A stretch of 21,490 nucleotides of DNA, from assembly GCA_045602325.1 (NCBI GenBank), contig JAZSBH010000157.1, positions 1 through 21,490 of the forward strand. Reading direction: 5' to 3'. The notes beneath the pieces are model-generated. The model saw only the letters and a program-made list of their open reading frames with translations. It made no database searches and was not told the origin of the DNA. Every line of letters starts with the position of its first letter. The stretch's first letter is position 1. The stretch is from CAMEON01 sp045602325 (lineage in GTDB: Bacteria; Bacillota; Clostridia; Oscillospirales; CAG-272). Shown one piece after another: positions 14,640-21,490 of the stretch. The translations under genes and the position numbers were made by a program.

Positions 14640-16448
14640 TTGAAGCGCATATACACTCGAAAACTGGGCGTTTTCCTGGCCGCACTCCTGCTTGCGACGG
14701 GAGTGATCGCCGTATTTACCCCTGCACGGGTTACTGCCGCCCCCGACGAAGGCGGGCGGGTTCCCTATCAATACTCCGTGGAGGATCTCAACGGTCAGGG
14801 CATCGGCGGCACCATGATCGGTGTCATTCGCGATATGCATCTGCCGCTGGGACAGTCCTTGAGCGCGCAGGGGTGGCTTGTAACCGACGAGGGAGTTGCC
14901 GCCTATCAGTATCTTTGGATGCCTGCAGGCGGAGGAAATGCCGATTGGCAGGCCGTAGCGAAGGCCGAGATCTTTGCGCGGGGTGATCTGGCCGCCGCCG
15001 GGATCCCCTACAACGCGGGGCACGGTACCGCAGGCTTTAACCTGACTATTGATCCGCCCGAGGGGATCGCCGAGGGGGTCTACGACGTCTACATCCGCGC
15101 CATCGATGGCATGGGAACCCCCTGCGATCTGGTAGCGCTTTTGAACCTCCGCTACGGCGAGCCCGACGTGGATGACGGAAAAAATCGCATCATCAGCTTT
15201 CCCCGTATTCTGCGGGAGGGGACGTCCTCGGCCGTGGGGGATGCCGCCGTTACCGGGGATGGGGTGACACTTTCCGGCGAGGGACGGGTCAAGCTGGGTG
15301 AGTTTAACCTGGCCGCCTTTGAGCGGCTTCGCATTACCTATACTGCCAATCGTGCAGATACGGATATCGGTGACGGCCGCCGACCCATCCTGGGGCTGAA
15401 ATCCTCGGGGGATCACGGCTACGGCAAGGCAGGGGAGTCCTACAACGTGACTGATAACCTGGCCTACGCCGCCCTTGACTCCGCCACGGGGGAGGGAACG
15501 TTGGAGATCGACTTGACTGCATGTGCTCATTACGGAGACGTTTGGCTAACAGGCTATTTGGGCGGGGAGGTCACGGTGACCGAGATCAAGTTGATTTACA
15601 CCGGTTACGTCACCGATCGGGTGGCGGCAAAGATCAATCTGTCCGGTGACCTGATCGGTGCCTATTTCAGCGGTTACAACTTTACGACTGCTACGGGGGT
15701 TGCTGATCCCGTGCTGGGCGATGTTCTCCGTCTGGAGGTCAAGGAGGAGACCAATGATCCTTTTGTCCATTTCAATGCAGGTAAACTGTTGGCCGAAAAT
15801 GAAATCGTCCTGGACGCGGATGAGTACAAATACATGGTGCTCCTCTGCCGTGCCGTGCCTCAAAACACCCACGGCGCCATGACCTTCTACCTTTGTGCAG
15901 GCCCCATCACGGGGGCTACCGAGGCGTGTACCCACAGCTTTAACATTCAAAAGGACGGGCAATGGCACTACTATTTGATCGATTTGACGCAAACCCCAAA
16001 TTGGAGCGGGATCATCAATGGTTGGCGGTTTGACTACCTGAATGGGAACTGCGCCCCCGGAAACACGGTGGAATTTGCTTCGGTGCAGTTCTTCCGTACC
16101 TTGGAGGGAGCGAAAAAGGCGGCCGCGCAAGACCCGCAGAAGCAAACGCCCTTCCACAGCGGCGATTCCGCTGTTATTCATGATATGAGCGAAGAAAGCG
16201 AAGGGACGAAGGAGGACTACGTCATCAATCCCCAAGATGCCTACGTGGTCACCGAGCCCGAGACTGAATTCCCTACCGAGTCTACCACTAAGGCTCCCGA
16301 GACACCCACCGAAGAAGGTGTGGTTGACCGCACCGAATCCCCTGCCGAGACCGATGCCGCGGTAAGGGGGTGCAGATGTACTCTGATCTGCAGCATGACG
16401 GCCATTCTGATGGCCGCTGCTGTTCTTCTGATCCGCAAGAAGGACTGA
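14640..16448 (+). CDS. Secreted surface protein with Gly-Cys C-terminal anchor, non-CBM9 ectodomain
   Basis: A 602-residue exported protein of unknown function. It starts at TTG (14640), chosen because AAAGGAGG sits nine bases upstream and a good signal peptide follows (basic MKRIYTRK, hydrophobic core, cleavage near RVTA/APDEGG). The ectodomain lacks the CBM9-like blocks of the three upstream genes. It appears to hold two or three beta-sandwich regions: an N-terminal one with AYQYLWMPAGG (about 80-175), a middle one (about 180-325) and one around 330-500 containing WHYYLIDLTQTPNWSG and GWRFDYLNG, which resembles carbohydrate-binding (galactose-binding-like) folds. A Thr/Glu/Pro stalk follows, then the tail starting GCRCTLIC at residue 577 and ending LLIRKKD, the same plan as its neighbours. 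It has its own promoter and terminator. Glycan binding is an inference. Confidence 0.82.
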   Translation: MKRIYTRKLGVFLAALLLATGVIAVFTPARVTAAPDEGGRVPYQYSVEDLNGQGIGGTMIGVIRDMHLPLGQSLSAQGWLVTDEGVAAYQYLWMPAGGGNADWQAVAKAEIFARGDLAAAGIPYNAGHGTAGFNLTIDPPEGIAEGVYDVYIRAIDGMGTPCDLVALLNLRYGEPDVDDGKNRIISFPRILREGTSSAVGDAAVTGDGVTLSGEGRVKLGEFNLAAFERLRITYTANRADTDIGDGRRPILGLKSSGDHGYGKAGESYNVTDNLAYAALDSATGEGTLEIDLTACAHYGDVWLTGYLGGEVTVTEIKLIYTGYVTDRVAAKINLSGDLIGAYFSGYNFTTATGVADPVLGDVLRLEVKEETNDPFVHFNAGKLLAENEIVLDADEYKYMVLLCRAVPQNTHGAMTFYLCAGPITGATEACTHSFNIQKDGQWHYYLIDLTQTPNWSGIINGWRFDYLNGNCAPGNTVEFASVQFFRTLEGAKKAAAQDPQKQTPFHSGDSAVIHDMSEESEGTKEDYVINPQDAYVVTEPETEFPTESTTKAPETPTEEGVVDRTESPAETDAAVRGCRCTLICSMTAILMAAAVLLIRKKD

Positions 16449-16463
16449 TTTGATATTGAAAAA

Positions 16464-16503
16464 GCTCCCCGCCGTCTGCATGGATGGCGGGGAGCGGTGT
16501 TTT
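16464..16503 (+). terminator. Rho-independent terminator after the fourth anchored protein
   Basis: GCTCCCCGCC (16464-16473) pairs perfectly with GGCGGGGAGC (16486-16495), with a 12-base loop, then GGTGTTTTG. The T run is short and offset, but the stem is very strong. Confidence 0.85.
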
Positions 16504-16520
16504 GCGCGAAAGGAGTCGAT

Positions 16521-16748
16521 ATGCGTAGAGTGATCCGCTGTTTGCAAGGAATCATTTTTCAATGCTTGTCACCTTGGCGGCGTGCGCCAAGTCATTACAT
16601 ATCCAAACGGCGTGTGGCGGCGGCTGTTGCGGCTTTGTCATTGTTGGCGGGTGCCGCTTGCCTACCCGCATCCCAAATACCACCGCCAGCAGACGAAGGG
16701 GAGTGGTATGGGGAGATCCATTGGTATCAAAAAGAAAGCTCCTCATGA
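16521..16748 (+). CDS. Possible small secreted or membrane peptide, 75 residues
   Basis: This is an unrecognised short open frame with an ATG at 16521 after a good AAAGGAG (16509-16515). The product has a basic N-terminal half rich in Arg (MRRVIRCLQ; WRRAPSHYISKRR), then a hydrophobic segment VAAAVAALSLLAGAACLPAS, then an acidic tail ending WYQKESSS. It could be a signal anchor or a poor lipobox (GAAC). The stop TGA overlaps the hairpin that terminates the opposing rhamnosidase gene. A 7-base hairpin (CTTGGCG at 16573-16579 with 16585-16591) lies inside. I see no promoter after the upstream terminator. It may instead be chance; conservation in relatives would decide. Confidence 0.35.
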   Translation: MRRVIRCLQGIIFQCLSPWRRAPSHYISKRRVAAAVAALSLLAGAACLPASQIPPPADEGEWYGEIHWYQKESSS

Positions 16749-16763
16749 ACCATGAGGAGCTTT
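16729..16763 (-). terminator. Rho-independent terminator after the rhamnosidase gene
   Basis: AAAGCTCCTCATG (16735-16747) pairs perfectly with 16751-16763 around a 3-base loop. On the - strand the stem is followed by TTTCTTTTTG, a good T run. It stops transcripts of the gene ending at 16792. Confidence 0.92.
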
Positions 16764-16791
16764 CGGCATATAGAATGGATTCGTGAGGATA

Positions 16792-18486
16792 TCAGCGAAT
16801 GACCTCGATGCCCGCGGGAGCCTCGATGTTCACCACGGTCTTGCCCTCGGTGTCCTTGAAGGCCCAGACCTTGATCTCGCCCTTGGGGGTGGGGTAGGTG
16901 CCCTTAGCCCAATCCAGCCATGCCAGGTCGGGCTTGACCTCGTACTTGCCGGGAGCGATATTCTTGACGCCCAGCACGTAGTTGGAGAGGTAGGGGCAGG
17001 GACCGGATGCCCAGCCGTGGCAGAGGGAGTGACGGAACTTGACGTAGCAGTAGTTGCCGTAGTCACCGTGGATGTCCACCATGCCCTCGGGAACCACCTC
17101 GTCGATGCGGCCGGCGTTGATCATCCAGTCAAGATCAAAGTCCTCCCAGAAGGTGGTAGCGCCCATGTCCAGCATACCGCCCCAGTACTCCTTCATGTCG
17201 CGGAGAGCGCCTGCATGGTCGCCTGCGGCGGCCTTGGCGGCCAGGATGTAGTAACCCATGAAGGTGGAGTAGCCGTGACCGCCACCGGGGATCAGAACCT
17301 TCTCATTGACTTCCTTGGCATCGGCAAGCCCTGCAAGCACCATGAAGGAGTTGGCCTGCTTGGCGGCGGTGGGCTCAGGCTTGTGGCTCTTCATACGCTC
17401 GGCGGATGCCTCGCAGAGGGCGGCGGTCTCATCCTCACCCAGCTCGCGGAGCAGGTATGCGCCGTTGTCCAGAGCCAGCTTGAGCAGACCCTGGAAGCCC
17501 ACGTGCTTGGCGACGGGATCGTCGTTGGTGGGCCAGTCAAGGAGACGGCCCTCGGGGAGAGTCTCGCCGCCGTCCTCGTCCACGAAGGTGGAGAGCAGAG
17601 CCATGAGGCCGCGGAGATAGTCTCTCTGCTCCTCCAAGTATGCCTTGTCACCGAAAGCGCGGTACCAGTCGCAGTGGATCAGGAGCCACCAGATGGAGTA
17701 GGCCGAAATGCCGTTCATCCATGCGCCCACGGGGGTCTCGTCGCGGACTACGTCCAGGGAGCGGGGAACGATATCGTTGTAGCCGAAGGTGGCCAGAATG
17801 GTGTTGACCTCGGTGTGCATGTCACCGATCCAGATCAGTCTGTCGCGCTTGATGCCGTCCCACAGGTACTCCTGCATATTGACGTGAGCGGTGTAAGCGG
17901 CGGTATTCCAGATGCGGGTCAGCTTCTCGTCGGAGCACTCGAAGGAACCCTTGTAGTCCAGATCCAGATAGTGGAACACGCCCTGAATGGCCTTGAAGGA
18001 TACCACGGCCTCGTCGTCGATCAGTTCTACGCAGACAAATCTCTGGCCCGATTCGTTGGTCTCGTTGGCGGAGTAGAAGCCCACGTTCATGACGCGGTCG
18101 CGGATGGCGTGGTCGTTGGTGGTGTTCTTGACCTTGATGGGGGTAATGGCCTCCATGACCGACTCACCGGTACGGACCAGGATGTTGCAGCGGTTGTCAT
18201 CGCCTGCGCCCTTGGAGCCTGCGCTCCAGATCATGAGGCGGATGGAGCCGGGGAATTCACAGCCATAGTCCAGCACGACTTTGGCGTGGGGCTGGCCGGG
18301 CTTGTTGACCAGGGTGCAGCACTCGCCGGGCACCAGGGTGATCTGGTTGCTTCTCTCCTGCAGGAGGGACTCGGGGTTGCTCACGTTACCCTCGGTCAGC
18401 ACTACGCGCTTGGGGGCGAGGTAGCGGCGGGTACGGGGGTCGGTATAAGACCCATTCAGAGCGGGGATCTTTTCATTGATCTTCAT
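16792..18486 (-). CDS. GH78-type alpha-L-rhamnosidase, compact and cytoplasmic
   Basis: Probably removes terminal alpha-L-rhamnose from glycosides or plant oligosaccharides. The 564-residue protein starts at the ATG at 18486, which follows AGGAGA and lies behind a promoter; the frame is open upstream but that part overlaps a terminator. It has no signal peptide. An N-terminal beta-sandwich (about 1-180) precedes an (alpha/alpha)6 barrel. Family motifs are WDGIKRDRLIWIGDM (209-223; Asp210, Asp215, Asp222 matching the spaced GH78 acids), TTFWEDFD (444-451, Glu448) and SLCHGWASGPCPYL (487-500). In classical GH78 enzymes the second acid of the first motif is usually Glu; here it is Asp215. The length is short for GH78, where many enzymes are around 900 residues. 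It sits alone as a single-gene unit next to the sigma/anti-sigma pair. Assignment to GH78 is firm at clan level; the substrate is inferred. Confidence 0.88.
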   Translation of the reverse strand: MKINEKIPALNGSYTDPRTRRYLAPKRVVLTEGNVSNPESLLQERSNQITLVPGECCTLVNKPGQPHAKVVLDYGCEFPGSIRLMIWSAGSKGAGDDNRCNILVRTGESVMEAITPIKVKNTTNDHAIRDRVMNVGFYSANETNESGQRFVCVELIDDEAVVSFKAIQGVFHYLDLDYKGSFECSDEKLTRIWNTAAYTAHVNMQEYLWDGIKRDRLIWIGDMHTEVNTILATFGYNDIVPRSLDVVRDETPVGAWMNGISAYSIWWLLIHCDWYRAFGDKAYLEEQRDYLRGLMALLSTFVDEDGGETLPEGRLLDWPTNDDPVAKHVGFQGLLKLALDNGAYLLRELGEDETAALCEASAERMKSHKPEPTAAKQANSFMVLAGLADAKEVNEKVLIPGGGHGYSTFMGYYILAAKAAAGDHAGALRDMKEYWGGMLDMGATTFWEDFDLDWMINAGRIDEVVPEGMVDIHGDYGNYCYVKFRHSLCHGWASGPCPYLSNYVLGVKNIAPGKYEVKPDLAWLDWAKGTYPTPKGEIKVWAFKDTEGKTVVNIEAPAGIEVIR

Positions 18487-18549
18487 GGTAGGTTCTCCTA
18501 TCTGAATAAAAATTTCACTTTTTGTGCGGTACGGAACCACAATCAATTT

Positions 18550-18578
18550 ATTATACCATGTTGTACGGATTTTTGCAA
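18550..18578 (-). promoter_or_regulatory. Sigma-A promoter for the rhamnosidase gene
   Basis: On the - strand -35 TTGCAA (18573-18578), 17-base spacer, -10 TATAAT (18550-18555), about 64 bases upstream of the ATG at 18486. It looks like a housekeeping promoter rather than an ECF one. Confidence 0.85.
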
Positions 18579-18610
18579 GATGGTTTTGGGAATTTGTGTG
18601 AATTTTATCA

Positions 18611-18644
18611 CAAGGAAAGGCCGCCTCTCGGGTGAGAGACGGCC
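18611..18644 (-). terminator. Terminator of the sigma/anti-sigma operon
   Basis: On the - strand GGCCGTCTCTC pairs with GAGAGGCGGCC (one G-U wobble) around ACCC (18619-18644), followed by TTTCCTTG. It lies immediately after the stop of the gene ending at 18651 and just upstream of the rhamnosidase promoter. Confidence 0.88.
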
Positions 18645-18650
18645 GGAGTT

Positions 18651-20351
18651 TCAGGATGGATCGTGAAATTCCAGATCGTATAATTCCAGGATGAAGGGGT
18701 ACTCGTAGCAGACTCCCTCGTAGGCGTCGGCCTCGGGGATGTAGTCTCCCTGATACTTGACGGTCAGAATTACGATGTACTCGCCTGCGGGCAGGGGAGG
18801 GGTGTGGATCACCGTAAAATTCGGAGCTTCGCCTACAAGGTTCAAGTCTCGGTCGTAGACGGTGACCCAATCCAAGGGTGCCTCCACGCCGTTCTGCTTG
18901 TAGAGGAACGGGGTATCCACCGGGAAGCGCAGGCGGTATTCGTCCAGCGCGCCGTTCGCAACCAGCTCCGCAAGCTGTCCCGCCGCGCCAAGGCCGTCGG
19001 CGCTTTCCAGCATGCCGTCGTACCACTGCGTAGCCCAGAGCATATAGCCGTTATCCAGCACCAGATCCTCCAGCATTAGGTGGTATTCCTTGGGCATGGA
19101 GGGCTTTTCGATTTCCTCTTCTTTTTCTACCAGTTGGATGTGGATGGGATATTCGGTCACGCGTGTCTCTCCTGTGCCCGCAAATACAGCGGTGATGATG
19201 AAGTAGTAATCTCCCGCATCCCACTCGGACAGGAGGGAAAGAGCCTCATCGGAATAGGATTCGTGCCACAGGGTCAGGTCACGGTAGACCTTGATGGATT
19301 TCAGATCATAGTGAGGAGCGAGGTAGAGAGACAGGGACTCGCCGCCGGTGACCGTGGCGGTGCGCATGGTTTTGACCAGCTCCTCCAAAATCTTCTCGGC
19401 GCCGTCGTAATGCTGGGTGATCTCTTTCCCTTGCTCGGCATCGTAGTAGATGTTTACTAGCGGGTAGCCCGCGAGGAAGTAGGTCTTGTCGCCTTGGATC
19501 ACGCGGACGGGGGCGTTATCGTTCATAGAGGGATCTACCGTCAGGAAGAAGGCGTACTCGTACAGGCTTTTCGCGTATTCGTTCTCGGAGTTACTGATCT
19601 CGCTGTAGATATCCAGCACCACGACATAGTCTCCCTTACGGGTGATGGTGTTCAGCAGGTCGATGGCGGGGTCCGTGCCTTTGGCTGAGAGGGCGATCTC
19701 CTCGAAGGCTTTGCCGTATCCGAGGGAGATCATCTCAAAGACTCGGATATTCCGCAGGGTCATGTGGTCGGGCAGGGGCAATACGTAGGAGTTTCCCGCC
19801 GTTCTCAGAACAGGAAGACTATCCCAGAGCCGATCCAGCATATCGACCGCGCCTCGACCGTCGGTGTCATAACCCTCCAGCTCTCCCTGTTCGTTTCGCA
19901 CCTGTCCCGATTCCCATACGCAGTAGCCCTTTGGATACACCGTGATCTCGTCCGAGATCACCGCCACCTCGCCCTTTTCCTGCTCGGGAGACTGCTCCAG
20001 GGGCGGGATAAGCACGCCGTTGTTGCCGTCATTCGTACCGGCAGTCATTCCCGACTCAAGGGGTGGGATGCCGTGCACGCCATGGCTTGGGTCGGTGTCG
20101 GGGGGCCAAACGGGTCCCATGCGGCCGCCCAGGACAATGCCTACAAGGACACCCACGATGACCGCCACCGAAATAACCGCTGCAGCGACTCCGCTTTTGC
20201 CCATACGCCCAAAGAAGGCCGCGATTTGCTCTCCTTTGGTGGGGACGGGAATCGGTGCCGCCTCGGGCAGGGAGGCGGAGAGGATCATATCGTCGTCCAG
20301 GCCCTCCAGCAATCGAAATGCTGACAAGCCCTTGATCTTTTGCTTGCTCAT
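18651..20351 (-). CDS. Membrane protein, probable anti-sigma factor with large extracytoplasmic domain
   Basis: A 566-residue single-pass membrane protein. A cytoplasmic N-terminus of about 52 residues contains FRLLEGLDDDMILSA (12-26), which resembles a short L-x-x-I/L-D-D-x-x-I-x-x-A motif I associate with clostridial sigma-linked membrane proteins. One membrane helix follows (about 53-76, SGVAAAVISVAVIVGVLVG and onward), then a Pro-rich linker and about 450 outer residues. The outer part seems to contain related modules: YPKGYCVWESGQ, MLDRLWDSL and YLAPHYDLKSIKVYRDLTLW, then NGYMLWATQWYDGMLE and PLPAGEYIVILTVKYQGDYI. There is no zinc-binding HxxxCxxC, so it is not a ZAS anti-sigma factor. 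Its ATG overlaps the stop of the sigma gene (ATGA), showing translational coupling. The anti-sigma or signal-receptor role is inferred from that context. Confidence 0.75.
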   Translation of the reverse strand: MSKQKIKGLSAFRLLEGLDDDMILSASLPEAAPIPVPTKGEQIAAFFGRMGKSGVAAAVISVAVIVGVLVGIVLGGRMGPVWPPDTDPSHGVHGIPPLESGMTAGTNDGNNGVLIPPLEQSPEQEKGEVAVISDEITVYPKGYCVWESGQVRNEQGELEGYDTDGRGAVDMLDRLWDSLPVLRTAGNSYVLPLPDHMTLRNIRVFEMISLGYGKAFEEIALSAKGTDPAIDLLNTITRKGDYVVVLDIYSEISNSENEYAKSLYEYAFFLTVDPSMNDNAPVRVIQGDKTYFLAGYPLVNIYYDAEQGKEITQHYDGAEKILEELVKTMRTATVTGGESLSLYLAPHYDLKSIKVYRDLTLWHESYSDEALSLLSEWDAGDYYFIITAVFAGTGETRVTEYPIHIQLVEKEEEIEKPSMPKEYHLMLEDLVLDNGYMLWATQWYDGMLESADGLGAAGQLAELVANGALDEYRLRFPVDTPFLYKQNGVEAPLDWVTVYDRDLNLVGEAPNFTVIHTPPLPAGEYIVILTVKYQGDYIPEADAYEGVCYEYPFILELYDLEFHDPS

Positions 20352-20911
20352 ACCGTATACCCCCTTTCGTTCAGGTAGACCCGTAGCTTCTCCCGGGTCT
20401 TGTACAGCCGCAGAGACACGGCGTTGGGCGTCATGCCGTAGCCCTCGGCCATTCTCTGTACCTCGTAGGCGTGAAAATAGCGGCCTACGAACAGATTGCG
20501 GTCGGTCTCGTCCAGCTCAAGCAGGAATGTCTTGATATGGTTCAGAAGCTCGGTGGCATCGCGCTCGTCGGGAGCGGGGATGCAGTCGCCCAGCTCTGAA
20601 AGCATCACCGTAAACTCGATGTCCCGCTTCTGCCGCCGCTGGGCGCGAAAGCGATCCAAAGCCAGATTGCGGGTGATGCGGGTCAAGAATGCTCCGAGCG
20701 CGCGGGGCCTTTCGGGCGGGATGGACTTCCAGGCCTTCAGGTAGGTGTCGTTGACGCACTCCTCGGCGTCGGAGCTGTCGCCTAAAATGTTCATGGCAAC
20801 TCTTGTGCAAAGCCCGCCGTATCGTTCGTGGGTGAGCTCAATGGCGCGTTCGTTTCTCTGCCAGTACAGCTCCACGATCTCGGCGTCGCGGGCGGTAGTG
20901 ATGGGATCCAT
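20348..20911 (-). CDS. ECF-type RNA polymerase sigma factor
   Basis: A 187-residue sigma-70 family (ECF, group 4) protein that should direct RNA polymerase to a specific regulon. Region 2 is seen around residues 25-92: LGDSSDAEECVNDTYLKAW (43-61) and AFLTRITRNLALDRFRAQRRQKR (74-96). Region 4 is at about 132-181: LDETDRNLFVGRYFHAYEVQ followed by MTPNAVSLRLYKTREKLR, the helix-turn-helix. The ATG at 20911 follows AAAGGAGA; the open frame upstream crosses the promoter and is untranslated leader. The TGA overlaps the ATG of the membrane protein by four bases, so the two are co-translated. A consensus housekeeping promoter drives the pair. The target genes are unknown; the surrounding surface and glycan genes are candidates. 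Confidence 0.93.
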   Translation of the reverse strand: MDPITTARDAEIVELYWQRNERAIELTHERYGGLCTRVAMNILGDSSDAEECVNDTYLKAWKSIPPERPRALGAFLTRITRNLALDRFRAQRRQKRDIEFTVMLSELGDCIPAPDERDATELLNHIKTFLLELDETDRNLFVGRYFHAYEVQRMAEGYGMTPNAVSLRLYKTREKLRVYLNERGYTV

Positions 20912-21005
20912 AGTCGTTCTCCTTTCGCGGGTATTGAGGCCTCTGTTTATGTAGACGACGTTTGCGGGGGAATCTTTCCGATTTTTTGAAATTTTCTTTT
21001 CCTGC

Positions 21006-21034
21006 ATTATATCATAATCTCGCCCACGTGTCAA
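21006..21034 (-). promoter_or_regulatory. Consensus sigma-A promoter for the sigma/anti-sigma operon
   Basis: On the - strand -35 TTGACA (21029-21034), 17-base spacer, -10 TATAAT (21006-21011). It leaves a leader of about 88 bases before the ATG at 20911. No autoregulatory ECF-type promoter was recognised. Confidence 0.9.
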
Positions 21035-21070
21035 GAAAGCCCTGTGTCTCGATTTTTTTGACTTGGAATA

Positions 21071-21099
21071 TTGACTTTTCCCCCAGCGTATGCTATCAT
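21071..21099 (+). promoter_or_regulatory. Sigma-A promoter for the S58 peptidase gene
   Basis: -35 TTGACT (21071-21076), 17-base spacer, -10 TATCAT (21094-21099), back-to-back with the - strand promoter at 21006-21034. A second TTGACT lies 13 bases upstream at 21058-21063. Confidence 0.78.
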
Positions 21100-21129
21100 T
21101 AAGAAAATAACACCCATCGGAGGTCTCCC

Positions 21130-21490
21130 ATGAACCCCACCCGCATCCGTACCCTTGGTATTCCCGTCGGCACCATGCCTACGGGGAGACTCAATAAGAT
21201 CACCGACGTCCCCGGTGTGACCGTAGGACATTGCACCATTGATACCGACCGCCAGAAAACGGGCGTGACGGTCATCATCCCCGCCGAGGGCAATCTCTAC
21301 ACCCATCCCCTCACCGCCGCCTGCCATGTCATCAATGGCTTTGGCAAGTCCGCAGGGCTCATGCAGGTGCAGGAGCTGGGAACCCTGGAAACCCCCATCG
21401 CCCTGACGGGCACATTGAACGTGGGTAAGATCCACGACGCCATGGTGAGCTATACAATTAAACAGTGCGAGGCCGAGGGCAAGGCCTGCC
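21130..21490 (+). CDS. P1/DmpA-family (S58) aminopeptidase, truncated by the window edge
   Basis: The first 120 residues of a probable L-aminopeptidase/D-esterase (DmpA, peptidase family S58), an N-terminal nucleophile-type hydrolase that is made as a precursor and self-cleaves. Visible family features are the start RLNKITDVPGVTVGH (about residues 20-34), GVTVIIP (45-51) and GFGKSAGLMQVQELGTLETP, then IALTGTLNVG (70-99), where the substrate-site loop lies. The autocleavage Ser should be further downstream, beyond the window. The ATG at 21130 follows CGGAGG (21118-21123) and a promoter at 21071-21099. No signal peptide is seen. It is divergent from the sigma factor operon. The family assignment is strong; substrate preference cannot be known from this part. 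Confidence 0.9.
   Translation, partial: MNPTRIRTLGIPVGTMPTGRLNKITDVPGVTVGHCTIDTDRQKTGVTVIIPAEGNLYTHPLTAACHVINGFGKSAGLMQVQELGTLETPIALTGTLNVGKIHDAMVSYTIKQCEAEGKAC

Noticed and set aside
11635..16445. LPXTG sortase sorting signals
   Set aside because: The tails have hydrophobic and basic parts as in sortase substrates, but no LPXTG-like motif precedes them; the conserved residues are Gly-Cys instead.
16783..18666. 627-codon + strand open frame opposite the rhamnosidase
   Set aside because: Antisense to clear GH78 motifs, runs through the - strand promoter and terminators, and has a low-complexity Val/Gly/His composition typical of shadow frames.
18487..19026. N-terminal extension of the rhamnosidase
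   Set aside because: It would run through the promoter, the preceding operon's terminator and into the membrane protein gene; the ATG at 18486 has a good ribosome site.
20912..21034. Extended start of the sigma factor at 21034
   Set aside because: It would overlap the consensus -10 and -35 elements and lacks a ribosome site, whereas the ATG at 20911 has AAAGGAGA.

Overview
The window looks like chromosomal DNA of a Gram-positive gut-type Clostridia, of the Oscillospirales/Christensenellales kind. This rests on a clostridial-type pyruvate phosphate dikinase, strong AGGAGG-type ribosome binding sites with ATG, GTG and TTG starts, near-consensus sigma-A promoters with 17-base spacers, a fairly GC-rich composition, and many lipoproteins and surface proteins with Thr/Glu/Pro-rich stalks. 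There is no tRNA, rRNA, CRISPR array, transposase or phage gene. The genus cannot be fixed from sequence alone.

Layout. (1) 1-2203 is the 3' part of ppdK, closed by a terminator at 2295-2334. (2) 2372-8183 is a four-gene + strand carbohydrate cluster: a lipoprotein joining FG-GAP repeats to a GH43-like propeller, a PHP-family phosphoesterase, a GH42-like lipoprotein, and a sugar phosphate isomerase/epimerase. It ends in a repeat-like hairpin block and a bidirectional terminator shared with the converging HAD phosphatase gene. (3) 8322-10200 on the - strand holds the HAD phosphatase and a GLUG-type lipoprotein, which has its own consensus promoter. (4) A 318-base divergent intergenic region rich in palindromes separates these from (5), 10519-16448 on the + strand: three tandem paralogous secreted proteins with CBM9/DOMON-like domains, then a fourth surface protein with a different ectodomain. 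All four end in the same kind of C-terminal signal: a Gly-Cys pair, a hydrophobic segment, then a short basic tail ending in (K/R)KKD or RKKD. (6) 16449-16791 carries terminators and a possible 75-codon gene. (7) 16792-18486 on the - strand is a compact cytoplasmic GH78-type alpha-L-rhamnosidase. (8) 18651-20911 on the - strand is an ECF sigma factor translationally coupled to a membrane protein, probably its anti-sigma factor, with a large outer domain. (9) 21130 to the end is the start of a divergent S58 (DmpA/P1) aminopeptidase.

Taken together, the region seems devoted to sensing, binding and degrading extracellular glycans, with surface lipoproteins and anchored binding proteins outside and sugar isomerase, PHP and rhamnosidase enzymes inside. 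The most interesting signals are the shared Gly-Cys C-terminal signal, which is not LPXTG, and a perfect heptanucleotide tandem repeat (4 x CAACCGA, 4 x TAACCGA) between a consensus promoter and the ribosome binding site of the second paralog.
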